A stretch of 64,000 nt of DNA from Bacteroidota bacterium. GTDB taxonomy: Bacteria > Bacteroidota > Bacteroidia > JAHEXY01. The position numbers were made by a program, and so were the translations under genes. A model generated the notes under the pieces. That model worked only from the letters and a program-made list of their open reading frames with translations, had not been told where the DNA came from and did not search any database. The stretch spans positions 186,001-250,000 of the forward strand of contig JAHEXY010000008.1 in assembly GCA_023251875.1 (NCBI GenBank), in the 5' to 3' direction. Positions 35,264 through 43,520 of this stretch are shown piece by piece. Numbering within the stretch: the stretch's first letter is position 1; each line of letters begins with the position of its first letter.

Positions 35264-36499
35264 ATGAAGGTTCCATTTTCTCCTCCCCGAATTGATGAAA
35301 AAATAATTAATGAAGTAGTTGACACATTACGTTCAGGCTGGATTACTACAGGTCCAAAAACAAAATTGTTTGAAAAAAAAATAAAAGAATACATTCATTG
35401 TTCAGAAGTACTGTGTGTAAATTCCGCAACAGCAGGTCTGGAATTAATGTTAAGATGGTTTGGTATAAAAGAAGGGGATGAAGTAATTGTGCCTGCATAC
35501 ACCTATTGCGCTACAGCAAACGTGGTAATGCATTGTGGTGCAAAACCTGTAATGGTTGATGTAGGAAAAGATTTTAATATTGATGTGAGAGCAATTGAAG
35601 AAGCTATTACATCAAAAACAAAAGTAATTATTCCCGTTGATTTGGCCGGCTTACCATGCGATTACAATGAAATAAATGAGATCATCAATAGAAAAGAAAT
35701 TCGTAATAAATTTAATCCACAAACAAAAGAACAAAAACAATTAGGCAGAATACTTGTAATGTCTGATTCTGCACATTCATTTGGTGCTGAATATAACAAT
35801 ACCAAAGTTGGAAAAGTTACAGATGTAACCGTATTCTCATTTCATGCAGTAAAAAACCTCACAACAGCAGAAGGAGGGGCTATTTGTTTTAATCTTCCCA
35901 AGCCTTTTAACAACGAAGAATTATACAAATATTTATCTATAAAAATTCTTCATGGACAAAATAAAGACGCATTATCAAAATTAAAAGCCGGAGGATGGAA
36001 ATACGATGTTATAGAAGCAGGATATAAATGTAACATGACGGATATTCAAGCATCAATTGGTTTAGTAGAAATTGAGAGGTATGAAGAAGACCATTTGCCC
36101 TATCGAAGAAATATTTTAGAAAAATATACTAGGGCATTTAGCAAATTTAATTGGGCAGAAATGCCAACTTACGAAACTTCAATTAAAAAATCCTCTTATC
36201 ATATCTTTACTTTAAGAATTAAAAATATTACGGAACAACAACGTGATCAAATTATAGAAGAAATTACAAAACAACAAATAGCAGTGAACGTGCATTTTAT
36301 TCCACTACCACTTTTAAGTTTTTATAAAAATTTAGGGTACGAAATAAAAAATTACCCTATTGCTTACGACAACTATTCGAGAGAAATTACATTGCCTGTT
36401 TACTTTGGGTTAAAGGATGAACAAATTAGGTGGATTGTAGATGCGGTTGTAAAATCGGTTTCAAAAGTTTTAGAAATAACAAGCGATTTGGCTTTATAA
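35264..36499 (+). CDS. DegT/DnrJ/EryC1/StrS aminotransferase (nucleotide-sugar aminotransferase)
   Basis: This 411-residue PLP enzyme transfers an amino group to a keto sugar. It opens MKVPFSPPRIDEKIINEVVDTLRSGWITTGPKTKLFEKK. It has VNSATAGLELML, VIVPAYTYCATANVV, and the PLP-lysine segment VFSFHAVKNLTTAEGGAI. C-terminally RWIVDAVVKSV ends the fold. It is the second membrane-proximal sugar gene of a small polysaccharide run: LEA lipoprotein, O-antigen ligase, DegT, sugar transferase. The specific sugar (for example perosamine or an amino-deoxy sugar) cannot be told. Confidence 0.93.
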   Translation: MKVPFSPPRIDEKIINEVVDTLRSGWITTGPKTKLFEKKIKEYIHCSEVLCVNSATAGLELMLRWFGIKEGDEVIVPAYTYCATANVVMHCGAKPVMVDVGKDFNIDVRAIEEAITSKTKVIIPVDLAGLPCDYNEINEIINRKEIRNKFNPQTKEQKQLGRILVMSDSAHSFGAEYNNTKVGKVTDVTVFSFHAVKNLTTAEGGAICFNLPKPFNNEELYKYLSIKILHGQNKDALSKLKAGGWKYDVIEAGYKCNMTDIQASIGLVEIERYEEDHLPYRRNILEKYTRAFSKFNWAEMPTYETSIKKSSYHIFTLRIKNITEQQRDQIIEEITKQQIAVNVHFIPLPLLSFYKNLGYEIKNYPIAYDNYSREITLPVYFGLKDEQIRWIVDAVVKSVSKVLEITSDLAL

Positions 36500-36540
36500 A
36501 TATTTTACAACTTCCACTCTTGAAAAAAACAAATTAATAT

Positions 36541-36613
36541 AGATTGCTTCACTCATCCCTCGTTTACAATGACGGTAATAGAAGGCGTCATTGCGAGTGA
36601 AACGAAGCAATCT
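36541..36613. repeat. Dispersed repeat (AGATTGCTTC palindrome)
   Basis: AGATTGCTTC at 36541-36550 is the reverse complement of 36604-36613. Inner arms ACAATGACG and CGTCATTG also pair, with indels. The motif resembles repeats found in many bacterial genomes. It lies between the DegT gene and the sugar transferase gene. The longest open frame of the transferase runs into it, which argues for a downstream start. Confidence 0.65.
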
Positions 36614-36632
36614 TGTTATAAATTATTACATT

Positions 36633-37214
36633 GTGAAACGAATCTTTGATATTGCCTTTTCATTCTTTGGACTTATTCTTCTTTCGCCATTTTTTATATT
36701 GATTTCAATCTCTATTGCTATTGATTCAAAAGGGGAAATTATCTTCAAGCAAATTCGCGTGGGGAAAAACAATAAAGATTTTGCCCTTTTCAAATTTAGA
36801 ACCATGCAAACCAATGCTTCTAAAAAAGGATTTTTAACCGTAGGCAATCGCGATAGCAGAATAACAAAAATTGGTTATTATTTAAGGAAATATAAACTAG
36901 ATGAACTTCCTCAATTATTTAATGTTCTCATTGGGAATATGAGTTTGGTTGGCCCAAGGCCGGAAGTAAGAAAATTTGTTGATTTATATACTCCGGCACA
37001 AATGAAAGTGCTTTCTGTAAAACCGGGAATTACTGATTATGCCTCTATAGAATATGTAAACGAAAATGAAATTTTAGCCCAATCTTCCAACCCTGAAAAA
37101 ACTTATATAGAAGAAATTATGCCTGCTAAATTAAAACTGAATCAGCAGTACATAATAGAACAGGGATTAATTACAGATTTTAAAATTATTTTAAAAACAA
37201 TTATTTCAATTTAA
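36633..37214 (+). CDS. Bacterial sugar transferase (initiating glycosyl-phosphate transferase)
   Basis: This 193-residue protein starts at a GTG (VKRIFDIAFSFFGLILLSPF), so the N-terminal helix is the membrane anchor. It then has FKQIRVGKNNKDFALFKFRTM, KYKLDELPQLFNVLIGNMSLVGPRPEVRKF and VKPGITDYASIEY. This is the PglC/WcaJ-type sugar-1-phosphate transferase that loads the first sugar onto undecaprenyl phosphate. An upstream TTG at 36591 would add residues encoded by the dispersed repeat and is unlikely. Its 3' end overlaps the next convergent gene by 9 bases. It completes the small surface-polysaccharide run. Confidence 0.92.
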   Translation: MKRIFDIAFSFFGLILLSPFFILISISIAIDSKGEIIFKQIRVGKNNKDFALFKFRTMQTNASKKGFLTVGNRDSRITKIGYYLRKYKLDELPQLFNVLIGNMSLVGPRPEVRKFVDLYTPAQMKVLSVKPGITDYASIEYVNENEILAQSSNPEKTYIEEIMPAKLKLNQQYIIEQGLITDFKIILKTIISI

Positions 37215-38354
37215 AGAAATTGAAATTTGTTTATTGAATTGCTCCGATACACTAAATAATCTTAACACATATATTCCATTTGCAATATTTTTAGGGAGCA
37301 TTACAGTTGTTTCTAATAAATTATTTTTAATATTTGTATTAAACACAACTTCACCTATTTGATTAATTAATTGTAAAGTGATGTTTTGAGATTTAAAAAT
37401 ACCCAATCCTTTTACCGTAAATTGTGTTAGAATTGGATTTGGAAAAACACAAATTGGATTTACAAACAATCCGATATTGATATTGGTTATATTTGGAGAA
37501 AAAATTACTTTGTATAAAAAACCTCCATTACCGCTTCCATATTCATCCGTAATATACATAACGCTATCATTTGCATAAGAAATGCCTTCTTTTTGAGAAT
37601 CAAACGAGAAATTTAATTGTTGCATATTTCCTGAAAAAAAATCAGAACTATTGAAAGAAGAAAATATCCAGGCTTTTGAGTGACTCAACAAAAACAGTTG
37701 TTTTTTATCCGGATTTACATCTGCTGCAGTAATTTGGTAATCCCAAGCAGAACCGGAACCAGCATAAAAACTATCAACCAATTCAGCTACATAAGTTCCT
37801 GCAATAGCAGGTAATTGATAGTATTTTGTATAACCATTAAAAGGTATGGAACGGTTTTTAGAAAAGAGATAAAGCGAATCATCAAACCAAACCATAGCTT
37901 CAACATCAAAATTTAAATTAGCATTTGAAGGAGGAAATGTCGTTTGATCTGAAAGTGTAAAATTTATTTTTTGTGCATTTGTTGAAGTAGTAATAATAGA
38001 ATCGGGATTATCAATCAAATAAATTTTTAAATCAGTTCGAGTATTTGCATTATTACCAAAATCTCCAATGAAAATACGACCCTTATCATCTGCAGTGATA
38101 TCTTCCCAATCAACATTAGTCGCATTACTTATTGATAAAGTTCTAAGGAGATTTCCCAATGTATCTATCTCATACAATTCAGGCTGGCCACCACTATCAT
38201 TATGCGTCCAAAAGGTATTGTGATTTACCGTTTCAATTCCGGAGCTTTCTGCAATGGGAAGCGATCCTTTTGTTTCTAATGAAATATTCTGTGCAGTTAA
38301 TTTGAAGCAAATAAATATTTGAAATAATAAGAACGGTATATTTTTTTTTAACAT
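37206..38354 (-). CDS. Secreted propeller-like protein with T9SS type A sorting domain
   Basis: This 382-residue protein has a signal peptide ending LTAQ. Residues about 25-300 look like a beta-propeller. Conserved-looking pieces are SSGIETVNHNTFWTHNDSGGQPELYEIDTLG, WEDITADDKGRIFIGDFGNN and FDVEAMVWFDDSLYLFSKNR, typical of secreted esterase-like or SdiA-regulated-like families, though no active site is clear. A type A sorting domain starts near residue 300 (ICVFPNPILTQFTVKG). A decayed MITE-like element starts on the base just upstream of the ATG and may carry its promoter. Convergent with the sugar transferase gene. Confidence 0.88.
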   Translation of the reverse strand: MLKKNIPFLLFQIFICFKLTAQNISLETKGSLPIAESSGIETVNHNTFWTHNDSGGQPELYEIDTLGNLLRTLSISNATNVDWEDITADDKGRIFIGDFGNNANTRTDLKIYLIDNPDSIITTSTNAQKINFTLSDQTTFPPSNANLNFDVEAMVWFDDSLYLFSKNRSIPFNGYTKYYQLPAIAGTYVAELVDSFYAGSGSAWDYQITAADVNPDKKQLFLLSHSKAWIFSSFNSSDFFSGNMQQLNFSFDSQKEGISYANDSVMYITDEYGSGNGGFLYKVIFSPNITNINIGLFVNPICVFPNPILTQFTVKGLGIFKSQNITLQLINQIGEVVFNTNIKNNLLETTVMLPKNIANGIYVLRLFSVSEQFNKQISISLN

Positions 38355-38468
38355 TAGAGATTATATAGGTTAAGAAACATTTCTTTTTTTATGCCCTCAT
38401 CCCATCCTTCTCCCTTGGGAGAAGGGGCGTTTGGAATTATATATAACATCTTAAATAAAATCTATCTA
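38355..38468. mobile_element. MITE-like element B, decayed relative of element A
   Basis: TAGAGATTATATAGGTTAAG at 38355-38374 matches the left end of element A at 18 of 20 bases. It continues with AACAT, ATGCCCTCATCCC, a TCTCCC-TTGGGAGA core and TTTGGAATTATATATAAC, in the same order as element A but shorter. The right end is degenerate. It abuts the start codon of the T9SS gene at 38354. Confidence 0.6.
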
Positions 38469-38493
38469 ATAACTAACAACGAAAAACCAACAA

Positions 38494-39015
38494 CTATTTT
38501 TCACTCTTCTCACCCACAAAATAATTTTCTTGATCACGAAACAATACATTAAAAGTAGTTAAGCTACCATAAATTTTGGTAATGTATTGTTGCATGTGCA
38601 CTTTATCCTGATCATCAAGCTTAGGATGGCTGTTTATATTTTGTTCAAGCACACGCAATCTATCTCTTGCCATTACTATTTTATGAAAAAATACATCAAT
38701 CGGAATTTCTTTAGGTTTTAAAGAATCGCTAGAAGGTTGCATAATTAATTTCCCTCCTATCCATTTTGGTCCCATGTGAACGGTTTGTTGAACATCAGAA
38801 TATTCATCCAATACTTCCCGCATTGCTTTTTTTACTTCAGAATAAATGGTTCCTGCAGCTTCTTCAATACCTGATAAGCCTTCAAACTTTTGAGAAATCT
38901 CAACCGTACCGCGGTTTTTAAAGTTTACGAGATAGCTATATTCATTAATAGCTACCACTTTTCCTTCGCCATATTGGGTGTGAAGAACTGTGTCTCCGAT
39001 TGCAAATGTTTTCAT
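38494..39015 (-). CDS. Uncharacterised protein with UvrD-type Tudor/KOW-like N-terminus
   Basis: This 173-residue protein starts MKTFAIGDTVLHTQYGEGKVVAINEYSYLVNFKNRGTVEI, the small barrel found in the C-terminal Tudor domain of UvrD/PcrA helicases and in CarD-like proteins. Those bind RNA polymerase or ribosome partners. The rest is mostly helical (KKAMREVLDEYSDVQQTVHMGPKWIGGKLIMQP, HKIVMARDRLRVLEQNI). There is no helicase domain. The start is at ATG 39015; a longer frame would need upstream residues encoded by a palindromic repeat. It could be a transcription-coupled factor, but that is inference. Upstream is an inverted pair of palindromic units. Confidence 0.75.
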   Translation of the reverse strand: MKTFAIGDTVLHTQYGEGKVVAINEYSYLVNFKNRGTVEISQKFEGLSGIEEAAGTIYSEVKKAMREVLDEYSDVQQTVHMGPKWIGGKLIMQPSSDSLKPKEIPIDVFFHKIVMARDRLRVLEQNINSHPKLDDQDKVHMQQYITKIYGSLTTFNVLFRDQENYFVGEKSEK

Positions 39016-39029
39016 AAAAAAATAATTAG

Positions 39030-39152
39030 CCTCTCCTAAATCCTCTCCAAAGGAGAGGACTTTATTTTTCAATTTAAGGTTCGGCAGTTAATAAAATAAG
39101 TTCATTACTATTTTTGTTTCATTCCTCTCCCCTTTGGGGAGTTGGAGGGGCT
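39030..39152. repeat. Inverted pair of dispersed CCTC/GAGG palindromic units
   Basis: One unit has CCTCTCC-AAA-GGAGAGG at 39042-39058. The other has CTCCCC-TTT-GGGGAG at 39127-39141, in the opposite orientation, with about 65 bases between. They occupy the gap between the aminopeptidase stop and the Tudor-like gene start. Confidence 0.6.
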
Positions 39153-39153
39153 T

Positions 39154-41052
39154 TTATTTCAATACCTCCTCCACCGAACTAGCCGTTACAAAATGATAAT
39201 TTCCTTTTGCCTTTGCAAATATTGCTGCAGCCATTTTTTTGCCTTCTTCTGTTTTTACTAAATCTTTATAAAGTGGTAATACATACTTTCTTCTACCAAC
39301 TGTTGTAAGAAATTTTTCTAAAGAGCCATAACCGCTAGAATATTTGTTTAGAATTACCCAATGCAGCCATTCTGCTAAAATTTCGCAGTTGCCCGTATTT
39401 GTAAAATGAAAAGTATTATCTAGCTCTTTCATTTGATCTGGTAGTTGGGGATTAAACGGATAAGGTAAGTGACGAATAAAATGTACCCATTCATGGGTTG
39501 ACCATTCGCGAGTTGGTAAGTGAGAAAGAGGCTTTACTCCTTGCACCCAATCTTCAATAGCTTTATCTACTTTTTGTAAACGAGTAGAAATAATATTAGG
39601 GCAATTAGCCGGCATACCTGCATTGTATACCCACTGATCAATTGTGAGCTTTTCCTCTAAAATGGTATCTCCTTTTATTAATTCCTTTTTTAAATAATCA
39701 ATAAACATTTCTGTTGTCATGGTTTTAAAAGCAAACTCATTGAAATACTTATTTAAAAAAGCATCTAGTTTTTCTCTACCCACATTTTCTTCAATTAATC
39801 GTAAAAATAAACAGCCTTTTTCATACGCAATATCCGTCATTCCATCATCAGGATGGCGACCATTTAAATTTAATTTGAGTTTGGTATCTTCACTCGTCAT
39901 TCCCAGTTCATTCATAGTATTAATAGCATCTTGCTTACCCAATGCAGCTTGCATTTCGGCATAGTCGAGGCCATAAATTACTTCCAAAATTCTTCTTTCA
40001 AAATAAACGGTAAAGCCTTCGTTGAGCCAGAAATCATTCCAAGTAGCATTGGTTACCAAATTACCCGACCATGAATGCGCCATTTCATGTGCCACCAGGC
40101 TAGTAAGCGATCGATCGCCAGCAATTACAGTTGGTGTAGCAAAAGTTAATCTTGGATTTTCCATACCACCAAAAGGAAAACTTGGAGGCAATACAATAAT
40201 ATCATACCTACCCCAACGATAAGCTCCATATAATTTTTCGGCAGCAACTAGCATGTCTTCTGTTTCGCTAAATTCATAAACAGCTTTATCCAACATAGAA
40301 TGTTCAGCATAAATGCCCGTACGAGGGCCAACAGATTTAAATTCTATATCACCAACAGCTAATGCCAATAAATAAGCAGGAATAGCTTGTGGCATATTAA
40401 AATGATAAATACCTGAATCATTTTTTGCAATGGGATTTTCAGCACTCATTACAGCCAATAAATCTTTAGGAACTTTTACTTTTGCACTATAGGTAAATCG
40501 TATTCCAGGACTATCCTGGCAAGGCACCCAGCTTCTGGCAAATATTGATTCAGATTGTGTAAATAAAAACGGCTTCTTTTTATCGGCCGTTTGTTGTGCA
40601 TCTAACCATTGTAATGCCTGTGCCGCAGGGTTTGAAGAATAATAAATAGTAAGCATTTTTACCGTACTATCAATGGTAACTTTTAAGGCTTGGCCTAAAT
40701 TTTTATCTTTTGCTCCCAATTCAAATTTTGTTTCTTTTTCGGGATTACCAACAGTAACTTTTTGAATCGTTAAATCATAAGTATCAAATAAAATGTGATC
40801 TGTACCTATTACATTTTTAATTTGATAAGATGCTTTTCCTATAATTTGTTTCTTTGTAAAATCAACTTCAACATCTAAATCTAAATGCGTTGCTACAGCT
40901 TCATTAGGCATGGCACATGTATGCGCATCAATTGCAATTGTACTTTGTTTTTTTTCTTCTGTTACTACCATATTATTTGGGTTTTGATTGTTTTGCTGAT
41001 TGCAAGATGCAGTTAATAATGAAATAAAAAGTAAAGCGAATAATCTGTTCAT
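39154..41052 (-). CDS. M1 family aminopeptidase, leukotriene A4 hydrolase type, lipoprotein
   Basis: This 632-residue protein has a lipobox near residue 16 (SLLTASC). Residues about 35-240 form the N-terminal saddle. The catalytic domain has the substrate-binding GGMENPRLTF and the zinc site H322-E323-xx-H326, with the third ligand Glu345 after the usual 18 residues (NEGFTVYFE). A C-terminal Leuk-A4-hydro_C helical domain completes the fold. It hydrolyses N-terminal residues from peptides; the lipobox places it in the envelope. In Bacteroidota these are common peptide scavengers. Regulatory sites were not seen; palindromic units lie beyond its stop. Confidence 0.95.
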   Translation of the reverse strand: MNRLFALLFISLLTASCNQQNNQNPNNMVVTEEKKQSTIAIDAHTCAMPNEAVATHLDLDVEVDFTKKQIIGKASYQIKNVIGTDHILFDTYDLTIQKVTVGNPEKETKFELGAKDKNLGQALKVTIDSTVKMLTIYYSSNPAAQALQWLDAQQTADKKKPFLFTQSESIFARSWVPCQDSPGIRFTYSAKVKVPKDLLAVMSAENPIAKNDSGIYHFNMPQAIPAYLLALAVGDIEFKSVGPRTGIYAEHSMLDKAVYEFSETEDMLVAAEKLYGAYRWGRYDIIVLPPSFPFGGMENPRLTFATPTVIAGDRSLTSLVAHEMAHSWSGNLVTNATWNDFWLNEGFTVYFERRILEVIYGLDYAEMQAALGKQDAINTMNELGMTSEDTKLKLNLNGRHPDDGMTDIAYEKGCLFLRLIEENVGREKLDAFLNKYFNEFAFKTMTTEMFIDYLKKELIKGDTILEEKLTIDQWVYNAGMPANCPNIISTRLQKVDKAIEDWVQGVKPLSHLPTREWSTHEWVHFIRHLPYPFNPQLPDQMKELDNTFHFTNTGNCEILAEWLHWVILNKYSSGYGSLEKFLTTVGRRKYVLPLYKDLVKTEEGKKMAAAIFAKAKGNYHFVTASSVEEVLK

Positions 41053-41150
41053 ATTTTATAAAAATAATTTAGGGTTGCTAAAATACAAATTAGCTGTAAT
41101 ACTTCCTTATTAAATGTAAGTCTTGTACATTTATAAAAAATAAAAGACAA

Positions 41151-41741
41151 ATGAATTTCGAAGCAATAATCAAACAAAATATCCAAGCATCTTTAAGTAC
41201 TAAGGAGGCTCTGCTTAATGACGCCAATTTATTGAAGCAAATCCAAACCATTAGTGAAAAAATAATTACTACTTATAAAAATGATGGAAAGGTTCTTTTT
41301 TGTGGAAATGGAGGCAGTGCTGCTGATGCACAACATTTAGCTGCAGAGTTTTCAGGTAGGTATTATTTCGATCGCCCTCCTCTATTTGCAGAAGCCTTGC
41401 ATGTCAATACCTCTTACCTTACCGCTGTTGGAAATGATTACTCTTATGAGGAAGTATTTTCAAGAATAGTAAAAGCAATGGGCCGTAAAGGAGATGTGCT
41501 TGTTGGAATTTCTACAAGCGGTAATTCTAAAAATGTGGTAAGGGCCCTTAAAGTAGCTCAAGAAATTGGGATGACATGTGTAGCATTTACCGGAAAAACA
41601 GGTGGAGAAATGAAAAACCATTGTGATCATCTCATTAATATTCCTTCAACAGATACGCCCAGAATTCAGGAATGCCATATTTTGGTTGGACACATTATTT
41701 GCGAAATAGTAGAAGCTAGTTTATTTGTTAAACCAGCTTAG
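41151..41741 (+). CDS. gmhA: Sedoheptulose 7-phosphate isomerase
   Basis: This 196-residue SIS-domain enzyme converts sedoheptulose 7-phosphate to D-glycero-D-manno-heptose 7-phosphate, the first step of ADP-heptose synthesis for the LPS inner core. Motifs are KVLFCGNGGSAADAQHLAAEFSGRY, DVLVGISTSGNSKNVVRAL and QECHILVGHIICEIVE, with the conserved His/Glu of the active site. It stands 14 bases before the next heptose gene, which fits an operon. Its 5' region has no strong -7 box that I can see. Confidence 0.94.
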   Translation: MNFEAIIKQNIQASLSTKEALLNDANLLKQIQTISEKIITTYKNDGKVLFCGNGGSAADAQHLAAEFSGRYYFDRPPLFAEALHVNTSYLTAVGNDYSYEEVFSRIVKAMGRKGDVLVGISTSGNSKNVVRALKVAQEIGMTCVAFTGKTGGEMKNHCDHLINIPSTDTPRIQECHILVGHIICEIVEASLFVKPA

Positions 41742-41755
41742 GTAGATCTAAATTT

Positions 41756-42319
41756 ATGCAAAAGCCCAATTTATCCATTGATCATTCTTGGACCTTATTT
41801 CTCGATCGAGATGGAGTGATTAATGTGCATTCTGAAGGCTATGTAAATAACATTAAGAATTTTATTTTTATAGATGGGGTTTTAGAAGCCCTGAAAAAAC
41901 TATCCAATATTTTCGGAAAAATAATTGTAGTAACAAATCAACAAGGTATAGGCAAAAAAATGATGACAGTTGAAGAACTCCATATTGTTCATGAATACAT
42001 GCTTAAAACTATTAAACAAAATGGTGGCCGAATTGATAAAATTTATTTTGCCCCACACCTTGAATCGGAAAATAGCCAATACCGTAAACCTAATACAGGC
42101 ATGGCATTACATGCCAAACAAGATTTTCCGGAAATTGATTTTAAAAAATCGATAGTAGTTGGAGATTCTTTAAGTGATATGCAATTGGGAAAAAAGATTG
42201 GAGCTTATACGGTATATGTAGGAAAACCTTTAACTACATACGATCCTCTATTAATAGATTATATATTTTCTTCGCTTTATAAATTAAGTGAGATGCTAAA
42301 TAACAACTCTCTTATATAA
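41756..42319 (+). CDS. gmhB: HAD phosphatase of the GmhB/HisB-N type
   Basis: This 187-residue HAD-IIIA phosphatase would remove the phosphate at C7 of heptose-1,7-bisphosphate. Motif I is LFLDRDGVINV; motif II VVTNQQGIG; motif III YRKPNTGM; motif IV VGDSLSDMQLGKKIG. Position after gmhA supports the heptose role. In typical GmhB the segment before RKP is a Cys-rich zinc loop; here it reads FAPHLESENSQYRKP, so the zinc cysteines are absent. It could also be a related sugar-bisphosphate phosphatase. The last 24 bases overlap the convergent bshA gene. Confidence 0.85.
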   Translation: MQKPNLSIDHSWTLFLDRDGVINVHSEGYVNNIKNFIFIDGVLEALKKLSNIFGKIIVVTNQQGIGKKMMTVEELHIVHEYMLKTIKQNGGRIDKIYFAPHLESENSQYRKPNTGMALHAKQDFPEIDFKKSIVVGDSLSDMQLGKKIGAYTVYVGKPLTTYDPLLIDYIFSSLYKLSEMLNNNSLI

Positions 42320-43423
42320 ATCTTCATACAAAGGCATTATTTTTTGAATGTCAAACTCAGCAGCTTTTTTTCTTGCATTAGATTTAAATAATTTAAAATT
42401 ATTTTCATCAGTTAAAATGTTAAGCGCATTTTTAGCCATATCATCAACATCACCAACATTACTTGTAAATCCACTATATCCATGCTCAACTACTTCAGGC
42501 GTTCCTCCGGTATTGGTTGTTATTACAGGCACTGAGGCCGCCATGGCTTCTAATGCTGCCAAACCAAAACTCTCTGTTTCTGATGGCAATAAAAACAAAT
42601 CGGCCAATGATAAAATCTTTTCTGTCGATTTCATTTTTCCTAAAAACTTAACATCATCACAAATAAAATATTGGGTACGGCACATCTGCTCTATTTTATT
42701 TCGGTCGGGTCCATCGCCAATTAAAACCAATTTAGCAGGCGTTTTTAATCGTATTTGATAGAATACTTTCACCAAATCTTCAATTCTTTTTACCGGCCTA
42801 AAATTGGAAACGTGCATTACAATTTTTTCTCCATTAGGGGCCAAAGCTAATTTTGCCTCATGATCTAAAGGGAAATCAAATTTTTTAAGATCAATAAAAT
42901 TGGGAATTACTTCTATCGCCTTATCTTTTACTTTAAAATATTTGTAAGTATCTTCTTTTAAACTTTTTGAAACTGCCGTAACTGCATTCGATTGATTAAT
43001 TGAAAATGTAATAACAGGCTCAAACGATGGGTCTTTTCCTACCAAAGTAATATCAGTACCGTGCAGTGTAGTAATAAAGGGAATATTGATGCCTTCTGAT
43101 TTTAAAATTTGTTGGGCCATGTATGCCGCAGATGCATGTGGTATTGCATAATGCACATGTAACAAATCAAGCTTTTCATATTTAACTACATCAACTAATT
43201 TACTTGTTAAAACCAATTCATACGGAGTATAATCAAATAAGGGATAATCCGAAACGCGTACTTCATGGTATGAAATTCGTGTAGAATGATCATCTAATCT
43301 AAATGGTTGTCCATAAGTAATAAAATGAACATGATGACCTCTTTCTGCCAAAGCAATACCAAGTTCAGTAGCAACTACACCACTTCCGCCATAAGTTGGG
43401 TAACATACTATTCCTATTCTCAT
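42296..43423 (-). CDS. bshA: N-acetyl-alpha-D-glucosaminyl L-malate synthase BshA
   Basis: This 375-residue GT4-type glycosyltransferase opens MRIGIVCYPTYGGSGVVATELGIALAERGHHVHFIT, the usual BshA start. It has HVHYAIPHASAAYMA, TTLHGTDITLVGKDPSF, NFRPVKRIEDLVKVF and LPSETESFGLAALEAMAASVPVITTNTGGTPEVV with the E-x7-E nucleotide-sugar site. BshA joins N-acetylglucosamine to L-malate in the first step of bacillithiol synthesis, used in redox balance. The other bsh genes are not here. It is 92 bases downstream of the GH3 fusion gene, across a short repeat. Confidence 0.95.
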   Translation of the reverse strand: MRIGIVCYPTYGGSGVVATELGIALAERGHHVHFITYGQPFRLDDHSTRISYHEVRVSDYPLFDYTPYELVLTSKLVDVVKYEKLDLLHVHYAIPHASAAYMAQQILKSEGINIPFITTLHGTDITLVGKDPSFEPVITFSINQSNAVTAVSKSLKEDTYKYFKVKDKAIEVIPNFIDLKKFDFPLDHEAKLALAPNGEKIVMHVSNFRPVKRIEDLVKVFYQIRLKTPAKLVLIGDGPDRNKIEQMCRTQYFICDDVKFLGKMKSTEKILSLADLFLLPSETESFGLAALEAMAASVPVITTNTGGTPEVVEHGYSGFTSNVGDVDDMAKNALNILTDENNFKLFKSNARKKAAEFDIQKIMPLYEDLYKRVVI

Positions 43424-43485
43424 TTTAGTTGTTCGTTTTGGTTATTCGTTATTAGGAAATCAAAATAAATAATTAAATCAATTCC

Positions 43486-43520
43486 CATTAGCTCATTAGC
43501 TAATCATCTCATTAGCTAAT
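43486..43520. repeat. Short CATTAGCTAAT repeats
   Basis: CATTAGCT at 43486-43493, CATTAGCTAAT at 43494-43504 and again at 43510-43520 are near-tandem copies. The last overlaps the 3' end of the GH3 fusion gene. They look like a dispersed simple repeat of no clear function. Confidence 0.55.

Noticed and set aside
42348-42758. 136-codon frame antisense to bshA
   Set aside because: It is a shadow of a confidently identified gene; the protein has no family resemblance.
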